Source of the DNA: Clostridium folliculivorans | GTDB taxonomy: Bacteria > Bacillota > Clostridia > Clostridiales > Clostridiaceae | Reading direction: 5' to 3' | Length of the DNA: 64,000 nucleotides | NCBI RefSeq assembly: GCF_024341905.1 | Contig: NZ_BQXY01000001.1 | Location: forward strand, 591,013 to 655,012 | Shown here: positions 34,598 through 43,400 of the stretch, one piece after another | How positions within the stretch are numbered: the stretch's first letter is position 1 | How the letters are laid out: the number at the start of each line of letters is the position of its first letter | Translations under genes and position numbers: made by a program | The notes under the pieces: model-generated | What the model was told of the DNA's origin: nothing | What the model saw: only the letters and a program-made list of their open reading frames with translations | The model's database searches: none

Positions 34598-35119
34598 ATG
34601 AAAAATTTTGAGCAAATATGCAAGGATAGAAGTTCAATTAGAAAATTTATTGACAAAGAGATAGAAAAAGAAAAACTTTATCAAGTATTAAATATCATTA
34701 AAACTGCACCTTCAGCTGGAAATTTGCAGGCTTATGAGGTGATAGTAATAAAATCTAGTGATTTAAAAGAAAAGCTGTGTGAGGCAGCCCTTAATCAAGA
34801 TTTTATAACAAAGGCTCCAATAGTACTTGTATTTGTTGCAAAGAAAGCTGAATCTTTTATAAGATATGGGGAAAGAGGAAAAGTGCTTTATAGTATTCAA
34901 GATGCTACCATAGCGTGTACTTATGCAATGCTAGCTTGCGAAGCTATAGGAATCTCTTCAACTTGGGTTGGTGCATTCGATGAAGAGAAAGTAATAAAAC
35001 TTCTTAATTGTAAAGAAGAAGAGACGCCGATTGCACTGCTCCCTATAGGATATACATTAGCTCCAAAAATTCCTCTTACGAGAAGAAAAGAGAGTAATGA
35101 ACTATTTAGAGAGATATAA
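34598..35119 (+). CDS. Nitroreductase-family flavoprotein
   Basis: A 173-residue FMN-dependent reductase. The N-terminal RSSIRKFIDKEIEKE and the IIKTAPSAGNLQAYEVIVIKS stretch bind the FMN phosphate; the later SIQDATIACTYAMLACEAIGISSTWVGAF segment is the dimer-interface helix pair of the family. It is at the short end of the family (often 180-220). The ribosome site is weak (GGGT), and the start follows the previous stop by 5 bases, suggesting coupled translation. It would reduce quinones, nitro compounds or a similar acceptor. Confidence 0.85.
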   Translation: MKNFEQICKDRSSIRKFIDKEIEKEKLYQVLNIIKTAPSAGNLQAYEVIVIKSSDLKEKLCEAALNQDFITKAPIVLVFVAKKAESFIRYGERGKVLYSIQDATIACTYAMLACEAIGISSTWVGAFDEEKVIKLLNCKEEETPIALLPIGYTLAPKIPLTRRKESNELFREI

Positions 35120-35138
35120 TTTCTAAGAGGGGAAGACA

Positions 35139-35723
35139 ATGGATAAAGAAATGAAAGACAAATTTAATAAACTTATCAAAATGGTTCCATACTTTGATGA
35201 TGAATATTGGACTTACTTTGGATATGGGGAGAGTTGGGGAAACAAGTGCTCTAGATGTTATATTAAAACAAAATCATATAATTCTCCTAATATTGAATGT
35301 ATAAACTGCTGGAAGTTTGAGATATGGGAAGATAACCTGACCAGTTTAGATGATGCTATATTATTTCTTCTGGAAGAAGCAGAGAAGGATCATAATCTTA
35401 GTGGAAAGGTGATGAAAAATAAAGCTTTAACTTATGAAGAAAAGGGAAAAAGGTTAGGATCTGGAATTAGTCATTCAATACCAGACAGTGCTAAACCTGA
35501 TCGTTATTTAAGTGGTGAAATAACTTGTGACAGAGTAATATTGATATATAACCAGTCGATTGAAGAGAGAGATATGAGAATGGATAGAATACTATTAGGA
35601 CTAAAAGAGAGCGGAATCTATAAAAAGGATAGTTTTCCTTATAGGAGAGGATGTATAGAGCCTCACGAAAAATTTTTTGGCCCTTGGGAGAATTGGTTTG
35701 AAATGAATAAAGACTACAAATAA
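35139..35723 (+). CDS. Protein with four-Cys knuckle, unrecognised
   Basis: A 194-residue soluble protein. Four cysteines at about residues 38-61 (CSRCYIKTKSYNSPNIECINC) form two C-x2-C pairs 18 residues apart, a zinc- or Fe-S-knuckle arrangement. A Trp/Tyr-rich start (YFDDEYWTYFGYGESWG) and a tail RRGCIEPHEKFFGPWENWF are notable. GAGGGGAAG precedes the ATG and the gap to the nitroreductase is 19 bases, so it ends the operon. I recognise no family; a redox or stress role is inferred from the neighbours only. Confidence 0.65.
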   Translation: MDKEMKDKFNKLIKMVPYFDDEYWTYFGYGESWGNKCSRCYIKTKSYNSPNIECINCWKFEIWEDNLTSLDDAILFLLEEAEKDHNLSGKVMKNKALTYEEKGKRLGSGISHSIPDSAKPDRYLSGEITCDRVILIYNQSIEERDMRMDRILLGLKESGIYKKDSFPYRRGCIEPHEKFFGPWENWFEMNKDYK

Positions 35724-35782
35724 TATGAATTACTAAAGAAATTTAAATATAGCATGAAAATGGTAGCGTTAGCAAAAGAGTG

Positions 35783-35810
35783 AGGGTGTTCGTAAGAGCA
35801 TCTTTTTTAC
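35783..35810 (+). terminator. Terminator of the redox operon
   Basis: AGGGTGTTC pairs with GAGCATCTT (several G-U pairs) around GTAA, followed by a T-run. A repeat element begins in this T-run. Confidence 0.65.
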
Positions 35811-35899
35811 TGTATAGGAAAATATAAAATTTTTTGGTAACTAAAACTAGCAATATCAAGAGGTTAGAACAGCTATTTAGGGTAAACAGTAAAAAATAA
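35803..35899 (+). repeat. Terminator-linked micro-ORF repeat, copy A
   Basis: The block TTTTTTACTGTATAGGAA followed by AATATAAAATTTTTTGG matches 37928-37962 and 43855-43889. It leads into a short frame starting at TTG 35834 (VTKTSNIKRLEQLFRV) and ending TAA at 35897-35899, similar to the start of the 41-codon frame at 37960. Confidence 0.5.
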
Positions 35900-35952
35900 G
35901 ATTATGTCGCCTGCCAGATTTTCCTCATATACATTCGGAAAGGCAGATGCGC

Positions 35953-35991
35953 AAAAAACTCACTGAAGAAGGTCACTTCAGCAACTTTTTT
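35953..35991 (+). terminator. Second hairpin with T-run in the gap before hcp
   Basis: CTGAAG (35963-35968) pairs with CTTCAG (35976-35981), flanked by AAAAAA and TTTTTT that extend the stem. It is followed by TATTGTATAGAAAATTATA, a degenerate form of the repeat at 35803. The gap 35724-36177 holds these elements and no gene. Confidence 0.6.
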
Positions 35992-36177
35992 ATTGTATAG
36001 AAAATTATATAACAATAACTAGGGGATGGGGGATAGAAGGATGAAAGGTATTTTTTAGATGTTAAAGTGTATAAAGAATTTTGAATAGTAAATAATAAAG
36101 TGGTGAAATATAGGAGAAAACATTAAAGGACGACTTATTACTTAGGAAATTAATAATATTAAAAAGGAGCTATAAAT

Positions 36178-37833
36178 ATGGAAAATGCAATGTTTTGTTA
36201 CCAATGCGAGCAAACCTTTGGCGGTAAAGGATGTACTAAAAGTGGAGTATGCGGAAAAACACCAGAAATAGCAAACTTACAGGATTTACTTATTTATCAG
36301 ATAAAAGGAATTTCTTGTTATGCAAAGCCTTTGATTGAACAAGGAAAGATTATAGATAAGGAAATAGTTAAGTTTGTAGAAAATGGACTTTTTACAACAC
36401 TAACAAATGTAAATTTTGATGCAGAGGTGCACGTTAGATTGTTAAAGGAGTCACAAAAAATCAAAGAAGCGATGAGGGATGAGGCACCTGAAGGAAAATA
36501 TCCAGATCAAGCTACATACAATCTTAGTGACACAAAAGAGGAAATGTTAAGGGACTCAGTGAAAGCTGGAATAATGTACGACAAGGACCTTGATGAAGAT
36601 GTACGCTCTTTAAGATCAACAATTTTATATGGTTTGAAAGGTGTAAGTGCATATGGACATCAAGCAAGATTTATTGGATATAATAGTCAGCAAGTAGATA
36701 ATATTTATTTTTTAGGATTAGAAGCTACTACAAATGACAATTTGACTGTTGAAGAGCTTATTCGTATGACTATGAGGGTAGGGGATATGAGTGTAGAGGT
36801 GATGAAAACTTTAGATGATGCCAATACCACTAGGTATAGTAATCCCTCACCTCATAAAGTTAATGTCAATATCGTAAAAGGACCATTTATTATAGTATCT
36901 GGACATGATTTAAGAGACTTAGAAATGCTTTTAGAGCAAACAGAAGGTAAAGGTATTAATATTTATACTCATGGTGAAATGCTTCCTTCACATGGATATA
37001 AAGAATTAAAAAAATATAAGCATTTAGTTGGTAATTATGGTTCTGCATGGCAAAATCAACAGAAAGAGTTTGATGGAATTCCTGGATGTATTCTAATGAC
37101 TACTAATTGTTTGATGAGACCAAGAGAAACCTATAAAGATAGAATATTTAGCACAAGTGTTGTAGGTTGGGATGGAATAAAGCATATAGATATGAAAGAA
37201 GATGGAACTAAGGATTTCAGTGAAATAATAAATAAAGCATTGGAGCTTGGAGGCTTTAAAGAAAGTGAGGAAGAGAAACAAATACTTGTAGGCTTTGGTC
37301 ATCATGCTACTTTATCACACGCTGAAACTATTGTTAATGCAGTTAAGGAAGGAAAGATAAGACATTTCTTCTTAATAGGTGGATGTGATGGAGCAAGACC
37401 AGGAAGAAACTATTATACTGAATTTGCAAAAATGGTTCCAGAAGATTGTGTGATACTTACATTAGCTTGCGGTAAATATAGATTTAATAAATTGGATTTT
37501 GGAACAGTAGCAGGGTTGCCTAGGTTATTAGATGTAGGGCAATGTAATGATGCATATTCAGCTGTTAAAATTGCTACAGCTTTAGCAGATGCGTTCGATA
37601 CTAGTGTAAATTCACTACCTTTAACAATTGTACTTTCTTGGTATGAGCAAAAAGCTGTTGCTGATTTGTTAGCTTTATTATCACTTGGAATTAAAGGCAT
37701 GTACTTAGGACCTAGTTTACCTGCATTTATATCTCCAAATGTATTGCAGTATTTAGTAGACACCTTTAACATAAAACCGATAAGCACGCCAGAAGATGAT
37801 TTACATACTTCATTAAAGCAAGCTATGTGCTAG
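36178..37833 (+). CDS. hcp: Hybrid-cluster protein (hydroxylamine reductase)
   Basis: A 551-residue Hcp. The N-terminal cluster ligands are C7, C10, C19 and C25 (FCYQCEQTFGGKGC...CGKTPE), and the hybrid-cluster region is marked by VSGHDL, MTTNCLMRP, GGCDGARPGRNYY, TLACGKYRFN and LSWYEQKAV, all conserved ligand-bearing segments. Hcp reduces NO or hydroxylamine and S-nitrosylates proteins in anaerobes, protecting against nitrosative stress. AAAGGAG precedes the ATG. It has its own transcription unit, ending at the hairpin at 37903; the upstream TTATTA-N10-TAATAA (near 36136-36160) is a possible regulator site. Confidence 0.95.
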   Translation: MENAMFCYQCEQTFGGKGCTKSGVCGKTPEIANLQDLLIYQIKGISCYAKPLIEQGKIIDKEIVKFVENGLFTTLTNVNFDAEVHVRLLKESQKIKEAMRDEAPEGKYPDQATYNLSDTKEEMLRDSVKAGIMYDKDLDEDVRSLRSTILYGLKGVSAYGHQARFIGYNSQQVDNIYFLGLEATTNDNLTVEELIRMTMRVGDMSVEVMKTLDDANTTRYSNPSPHKVNVNIVKGPFIIVSGHDLRDLEMLLEQTEGKGINIYTHGEMLPSHGYKELKKYKHLVGNYGSAWQNQQKEFDGIPGCILMTTNCLMRPRETYKDRIFSTSVVGWDGIKHIDMKEDGTKDFSEIINKALELGGFKESEEEKQILVGFGHHATLSHAETIVNAVKEGKIRHFFLIGGCDGARPGRNYYTEFAKMVPEDCVILTLACGKYRFNKLDFGTVAGLPRLLDVGQCNDAYSAVKIATALADAFDTSVNSLPLTIVLSWYEQKAVADLLALLSLGIKGMYLGPSLPAFISPNVLQYLVDTFNIKPISTPEDDLHTSLKQAMC

Positions 37834-37902
37834 AAATATATATAATGATGTGCATTATATAAAGTAATGTTATTAACCTACATTTGTGTCTTGAATTTAT
37901 TT

Positions 37903-37933
37903 ACTTAGCTAGATAATCTAGCTAAGTTTTTTT
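37903..37933 (+). terminator. Terminator of hcp
   Basis: ACTTAGCTAGAT pairs with ATCTAGCTAAGT, followed by a seven-base T-run in which repeat copy C begins. Confidence 0.88.
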
Positions 37934-38085
37934 ACTGTGAAGGAAAGTGTGAAGTTTTTATGGCTACTAAAAATATAAATTTCAATGGCTATAGAAGGCA
38001 GCTTAATAGATTTTTTTATTTTGCAGAGAATGATAATAAATTAAAACCTACTAATAACCTTGTACAGGCTATATTGAAAATGTAA
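37928..38085 (+). repeat. Terminator-linked micro-ORF repeat, copy C
   Basis: TTTTTTACTGTGAAGGAA then AGTGTGAAGTTTTTATG matches copies at 35803 and 43855 base for base at most positions and again ends in a start codon. Confidence 0.5.
37960..38085 (+). CDS. 41-residue ORF inside repeat copy C
   Basis: ATG 37960 to TAA 38083-38085 encodes a basic, aromatic peptide starting MATKNINFNGYRRQLNRFFY. AAGGAA lies 17 bases upstream, too far for a good ribosome site. The frame resembles the shorter broken frames in the two other repeat copies, so it is more likely a remnant of a dispersed gene than a working one. Function unknown. Confidence 0.3.
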   Translation: MATKNINFNGYRRQLNRFFYFAENDNKLKPTNNLVQAILKM

Positions 38086-38152
38086 TTCTGTGAAATTTAA
38101 AAATATAAAAAATAAATATTTATTGTAATCGTATTCCTTCCATAAATCTATC

Positions 38153-38233
38153 TTGACTACAATATACATGGTGATATAATTGTTTCGTGTACGAATTAAT
38201 CGGTTCCGAATAATTACAATGCGAATTAATTCG
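38153..38233 (+). promoter_or_regulatory. Promoter with two MarR-type operators
   Basis: TTGACT (38153-38158) and TATAAT (38175-38180) are 16 bp apart. Downstream lie CGAATTAATCGG (38192-38203) and the perfect palindrome CGAATTAATTCG (38222-38233), 30 bp or three helical turns apart. Both would block transcription if bound by the MarR protein encoded at 38257. Confidence 0.75.
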
Positions 38234-38256
38234 TCTTAGAAATTGGGGGGAGGAAA

Positions 38257-38700
38257 ATGTCTTTTAGCGATACAAACAGAGATATAACAAGGCTTTTTTT
38301 TGAAGTTAGTAAAACTATTCAACAAACCATGCGTAAGAATTTTGAAAAAGGCGAAGTAACTATGCCTCAGGGGATGGTTCTTCATATTTTATGTGAATAT
38401 GGTGAAATGAAAATTAGTGATTTAAGCGATAAGGTACATCTATCTAAGAGTACTGTTTCTGGCATAGTTGATAGATTAGAAAATCATGGACTAGTTGAAA
38501 GAACAAGAAACTTAGAAGATAGAAGAACTGTTTACGTAAAAGTAACTAAGAAGTTTGAAGAACAGCATAAGGGGATACATAAAAAGGCAGAAGAAAGCTT
38601 TGAGGACTTACTTAGTTCTGCAACTCCCGAAGATAAGGAGAAAATAATTGATGGACTCAATACTCTGAAGAGAGTATTAATGGATAGAAAGGAGAGGTAG
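38257..38700 (+). CDS. MarR-family repressor of the ABC exporter operon
   Basis: A 147-residue MarR winged helix: dimer helices at both ends, recognition helix near 65-80 (VHLSKSTVSGIVDRLENHGLV) and wing with the conserved D-R-R (RNLEDRRTVYVKVT). GGGGGGAGG precedes the ATG. The next gene begins 4 bases after its stop, so it leads a three-gene operon with the two ABC half-transporters. Two palindromic sites below its promoter suggest autorepression released by a pump substrate, as for other MarR-exporter operons. Confidence 0.88.
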   Translation: MSFSDTNRDITRLFFEVSKTIQQTMRKNFEKGEVTMPQGMVLHILCEYGEMKISDLSDKVHLSKSTVSGIVDRLENHGLVERTRNLEDRRTVYVKVTKKFEEQHKGIHKKAEESFEDLLSSATPEDKEKIIDGLNTLKRVLMDRKER

Positions 38701-38704
38701 CTTT

Positions 38705-40432
38705 ATGTTAAGACTTTATAAATTTTTAAAACCATTTACTGCTATGGTAATAGGAGTAGTGATTTTTGTAGCTTGCCAAGCTATCGGAGATCTTTATCTT
38801 CCTACTTTAATGTCAGACATAATAAATGATGGCGTTATGCAAGGAGATACAAGCAAGATTTTTCACATTGGAGGTGTAATGCTTCTAGTTGCTTTAGGAG
38901 GTGTTATTTGCTCAGTTTTAGCTAGTTTATTATCATCTAAATCTGCAGCAGGCCTTGGAGAAATAATTAGAAGCAAGGTATTCAGAAAAGTTGAAAGCTT
39001 TTCACTTCATGAATTTGATAAAATAGGTACAGCTACACTTATTACTAGAACAACAAATGATATAACTCAAATTCAAACAGTTACAGTTATGATAATGCGT
39101 ATGATGATCAATGCGCCGATTATGTGTATTGGTGGTATCATAATGGCTTATAGAAAAGATGGATCTCTTACATGGGTATTAGGAGTTTCTATACCAGCAC
39201 TTATAATTGTTATAGCAATACTAGCGACTAGAATGATGCCGCTTTTCAAGTTAGTACAAGTAAAGATTGATAGAATTAATCTTGTTCTACGTGAGAAACT
39301 TACAGGAATAAGAGTTATACGTGCTTTTAATACTGTAGATAGAGAAACAAAGCGTTTTAATGAAGCTAATGTTGATCTTACTGAAAACTATATTAAGGTA
39401 AATAAGATTATGGCATTCATGATGCCTTCAATCATGCTTATAATGAACTTTACTTCTTTATCAATTCTTTGGTTTGGTGGACTACGTATCAGTGAAGGAA
39501 GCATGGATTTAGGAGCGTTATCTGCATTTACTCAATATGCTATGCAAATCATGTTCTCAATGATTATGCTTGCAATGATGTTTATTATGGTTCCACGTGC
39601 TCAAGCTGCAGCAGTAAGAATCAACGAAGTACTTGATACTGTTCCAGAAATTACAGATAAAGAAACAGTGAGAGAAGATTTTGAAGGTAAAGGATATGTT
39701 GAGTTTAAGGATGTAAGCTTTAGCTATCATGGAGCTGAAGAACCAGCACTTAGAAACATTTCATTTGCAGCAAAACCAGGTGAAATTACAGCTATAATAG
39801 GAAGTACAGGGTCTGGTAAGTCTACATTAATAAACTTAATCACAAGATTCTATGATGTGCAGAGTGGAAATGTGCTAGTTGATGGTGTAGATGTTAGAGA
39901 AATTTCACAAGAAGCTCTTAGAAGTAAGATAGGTTTTGTTCCACAAAAGGCAGTATTATTCTCTGGAACAATAGCTGAAAATATTAAATTTGGAAATGAT
40001 AAAGCAACTGATGAAGAGATTAGACATGCTGCTGAAGTTGCGCAGGCTGCTGACTTTATAGCTACTATGGATGGAGGCTATGATCACGAAATTGCTCAAG
40101 GTGGTACAAACGTATCTGGTGGTCAAAAGCAAAGACTTTCTATAGCAAGAGCTTTAGTAAGAAGACCTGAAGTATATATTTTCGATGATAGTTTCTCAGC
40201 ACTAGACTTTAAGACAGATGCAAAACTTAGAGCTGCTCTTAAGAAAGAAACAAAGGAATCAACCGTAATTTTAGTTGCACAAAGAGTTGGTACAGTTATG
40301 GATGCAGATAGAATAATAGTTCTAGATGAAGGCTCTGTTGTAGGAATGGGAAATCATAAAGAATTATTACAAACATGTAATGTTTATCGTGAAATTGTAT
40401 CCTCACAACTTTCAGAGGAGGAGTTAGCATGA
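38705..40432 (+). CDS. ABC exporter half-transporter A (degenerate ATPase site)
   Basis: A 575-residue fused membrane-ATPase subunit of the YfiB/BmrC type: six membrane segments (about 15-300) and a nucleotide-binding domain with Walker A GSTGSGKS (K372), signature VSGGQKQRLS and Walker B ending FDDS. D495 stands where the catalytic glutamate belongs, so its own ATP site should hydrolyse poorly, as in asymmetric heterodimers such as TM287/288. Its length is normal. The stop overlaps the next ATG (ATGA, 40429-40432), coupling translation to subunit B. It would export drugs, peptides or lipids. Confidence 0.9.
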   Translation: MLRLYKFLKPFTAMVIGVVIFVACQAIGDLYLPTLMSDIINDGVMQGDTSKIFHIGGVMLLVALGGVICSVLASLLSSKSAAGLGEIIRSKVFRKVESFSLHEFDKIGTATLITRTTNDITQIQTVTVMIMRMMINAPIMCIGGIIMAYRKDGSLTWVLGVSIPALIIVIAILATRMMPLFKLVQVKIDRINLVLREKLTGIRVIRAFNTVDRETKRFNEANVDLTENYIKVNKIMAFMMPSIMLIMNFTSLSILWFGGLRISEGSMDLGALSAFTQYAMQIMFSMIMLAMMFIMVPRAQAAAVRINEVLDTVPEITDKETVREDFEGKGYVEFKDVSFSYHGAEEPALRNISFAAKPGEITAIIGSTGSGKSTLINLITRFYDVQSGNVLVDGVDVREISQEALRSKIGFVPQKAVLFSGTIAENIKFGNDKATDEEIRHAAEVAQAADFIATMDGGYDHEIAQGGTNVSGGQKQRLSIARALVRRPEVYIFDDSFSALDFKTDAKLRAALKKETKESTVILVAQRVGTVMDADRIIVLDEGSVVGMGNHKELLQTCNVYREIVSSQLSEEELA

Positions 40433-43400
40433 GTGAAAACAGAGGAAATAGACCCGCTGGAGGCAGAAGAGGCGGCCCAATGGGCGGCATGGGAAGACCA
40501 GTAGAAAAAGCAAAAGACTTTAAAGGCTCACTTAAAAGACTTTTAAGATATTTAAAACCACATAGAATAAATTTAATAGTTGTTCTTATATTTGCTATTT
40601 TGAGTACATCCTTTACAATAGCAGCACCAAAAATAACAAGTAAAGCAATGAATAAATTGCAAAATGCATATATGGCTCGTAAGATGCTTTCCGAGATGTC
40701 AAAGGGTCAAAATGAAGCTATGGATCAAATGAACAGTAAAATGGGAGATGTCCAAACAGAGGTTTCAGGCAAAATTATTGACAAAATGGCTGATGGACAA
40801 AAAACTGCTGTAGATAAGATAACTACAAGTATGGGTGACGCTCAAGCTAAGGCTGTTGATGAAATCTATAAGAATGTAGCAATACAAATGTATCAAGGTA
40901 TAGCTACAGGACAAAAGACTGCAGTTGATAAAATTACTGCTCAAATGGCTACAGCTCAAAAGACAATGGTAGCTCAAGTTCAACAACAAATGCAGCAAAT
41001 GCAAAAGATGCAACAACAAGCGGCACAACAAGCAGCTCAAGGTGGAACAACAACTCAAAGCACAACTCAAGCTACACAAAGTGCAGCTCAACCGGATGCT
41101 CAAACTTTAGCTGCAATTCAAAGTTTAATGAAGCTTCCAATGATTGATGCAACAACAGATAGAGCAACAAGAGTTAAAACTACTCTTGATTTTATCAATA
41201 TTCTTAAGGCTATGCCAGCTAATGGACAAATAGATAAAAATTCTTTAGCTACATTAGAAGAATTATTAAATATTCCAATGCTTGATAAAGCTAAGATTGG
41301 AAATGATAAAGTTAATGTAATGAAGAAATTCATGAGTGTTGCTAAGAAATTGCCTGGAGGCAGTTCATCATCAAGTTCAATGAGTCTTGATACAGCACAA
41401 ATGAATGAAGTCTATAACAGAATAGCTAAGATGACAGACTTTACTGCAAAAGCTTCAAGTTCAACTACAAAGATGGATCAAAAAGCTACAGATGCAGTTC
41501 AAAAATTACTGAAGCTTCCATTAATAAATGATATTAAAGATGCTACAGAAAAGAAGAATAATTTAACTCAGCTTATTGATATATTTAAAGACATGCCAGA
41601 TATGTCAAGTGACAGTAGTTCAACTTCTGGAACTCAAATAAATAAGTCAGATTTAGATACTGTTAAAGAGTTACTAGCTGCAGCTGATATAAGCACTATT
41701 AAAGATTCAAAAGAAAAGACTGCTGCTGCAGTAAAACTAGTTGATATATTCAGTAAAATGCCAAAAACTGATAGTACTACAACTACAGATACAATGAATC
41801 CAGATCAACTTAATAGTGTAAAGCAGTTATTAGCTTTGCCAGTGTTGAATTCAATAACTGACACTAACGAAAGAACTAAAGTTATAAGTCAGATGTTAGA
41901 TATATTCAATAGTATGCCTGACATGGGAACAACTACCGATACAGATTCAAAAAACAAGATAGATACTAAGAGTATAAAATCAATTCAGAAGTTTATAGCT
42001 CTTCCTAAATTAGATACTTTAACAGATGCAAATCAAAGAGCAGAAGTATCTAGACAAATTATAGATTTAGGTAGTGAATTATCAAAGACAATGGACAATG
42101 CTCCTACAAGTCCTAAAGATAATGTAAAGTTTACTGATGATCAAATTAATTCAGTAATTACAGCAATAAAGGAAACAAATGGAGAATATGACTTTAAGTA
42201 CATCGGAAACATAGCTCTAGTTCTTATTGGAATGTATATAATCAGTGCAATTTTCAGTTTAACAATGGGGCTTGTAATGTCAGGAGTTGCTCAGAAGACA
42301 GTTCGTGACTTAAGAAAAGAAGTTGATGAAAAGCTTTCAAGATTACCACTTAAGTATTTTGATATGCATTCTCATGGAGATATACTAAGTCGTGTTACTA
42401 ATGATGTTGATACTATAGCAACTACATTACAGCAAAGTTTAACTCAGATAATTACATCTATTATAACTATAGTTGGTTATATAATAATGATGCTTACAAT
42501 TAGTCCTATTTTAACACTTATTGTAATAGCAACATTACCTCTATACGTTATAGCTACTGCTACAATTGCAAAGAAATCTCAAAAGTACTTTGCAGCTCAA
42601 CAAAAGGAAATTGGTTTATTGAGTGGACATGTAGAAGAAATGTATACTGGTCATAAGATAGTTAAAGCTTTTGGTCATGAAAAAGATTCTATAGAAGAAT
42701 TTGAAGCTATTAACGGAAGACTTAAAAGTTCTGGATGGAAGGCTCAATTTGTTTCTGGTATAATGTTCCCTCTTATGAACTTTATAAGTAACTTAGGTTA
42801 TGTTGGAATCAGTATGGTTGGTGGTATTTGGATCACAAAGAGTCTGTTAGGTCTAGGTGATATACTTGCCTTCATTCAGTACTCAAGATCATTTACTATG
42901 CCAATCGTTCAAACTGCAAATATAGCAAATGTTATTCAGTCAACTATAGCTTGTGCTGAACGTGTATTCCAAGTACTTGATGAAGAAGAAGAAATTCCAG
43001 ACAGTGCTGATGCAATAGTATTAGAAAATGCTAAGGGAGAAGTTACTTTCGAACATGTTGATTTTAGATATGTAGAAGATGTACCTCTAATAGAAGATAT
43101 GAACCTTGATGTTAAGCAAGGACATACTGTTGCTATTGTTGGACCTACTGGTGCAGGTAAGACAACACTTGTTAATCTTTTAATGCGTTTCTATGAAATA
43201 AATGCAGGTAAGATAAAAATTGATGGTGTTGATATAAATGACATTAAACGTAGTGAATTACGTAAGATGTTTGGTATGGTTCTTCAAGATACATGGCTAT
43301 ATAACGGATCTATTAAAGATAATATAGCATATGGAAAAGAAGATGCTACAATGGAAGAGATTGTTCGTGCAGCAAAAGCAGCACATGCTGACCACTTCAT

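Noticed and set aside
40765..41103. A 112-codon minus-strand frame opposite the coiled coil of ABC subunit B
   Set aside because: Its Ser/Leu/Cys-rich translation is the complement of the Gln-rich codons; no independent support.
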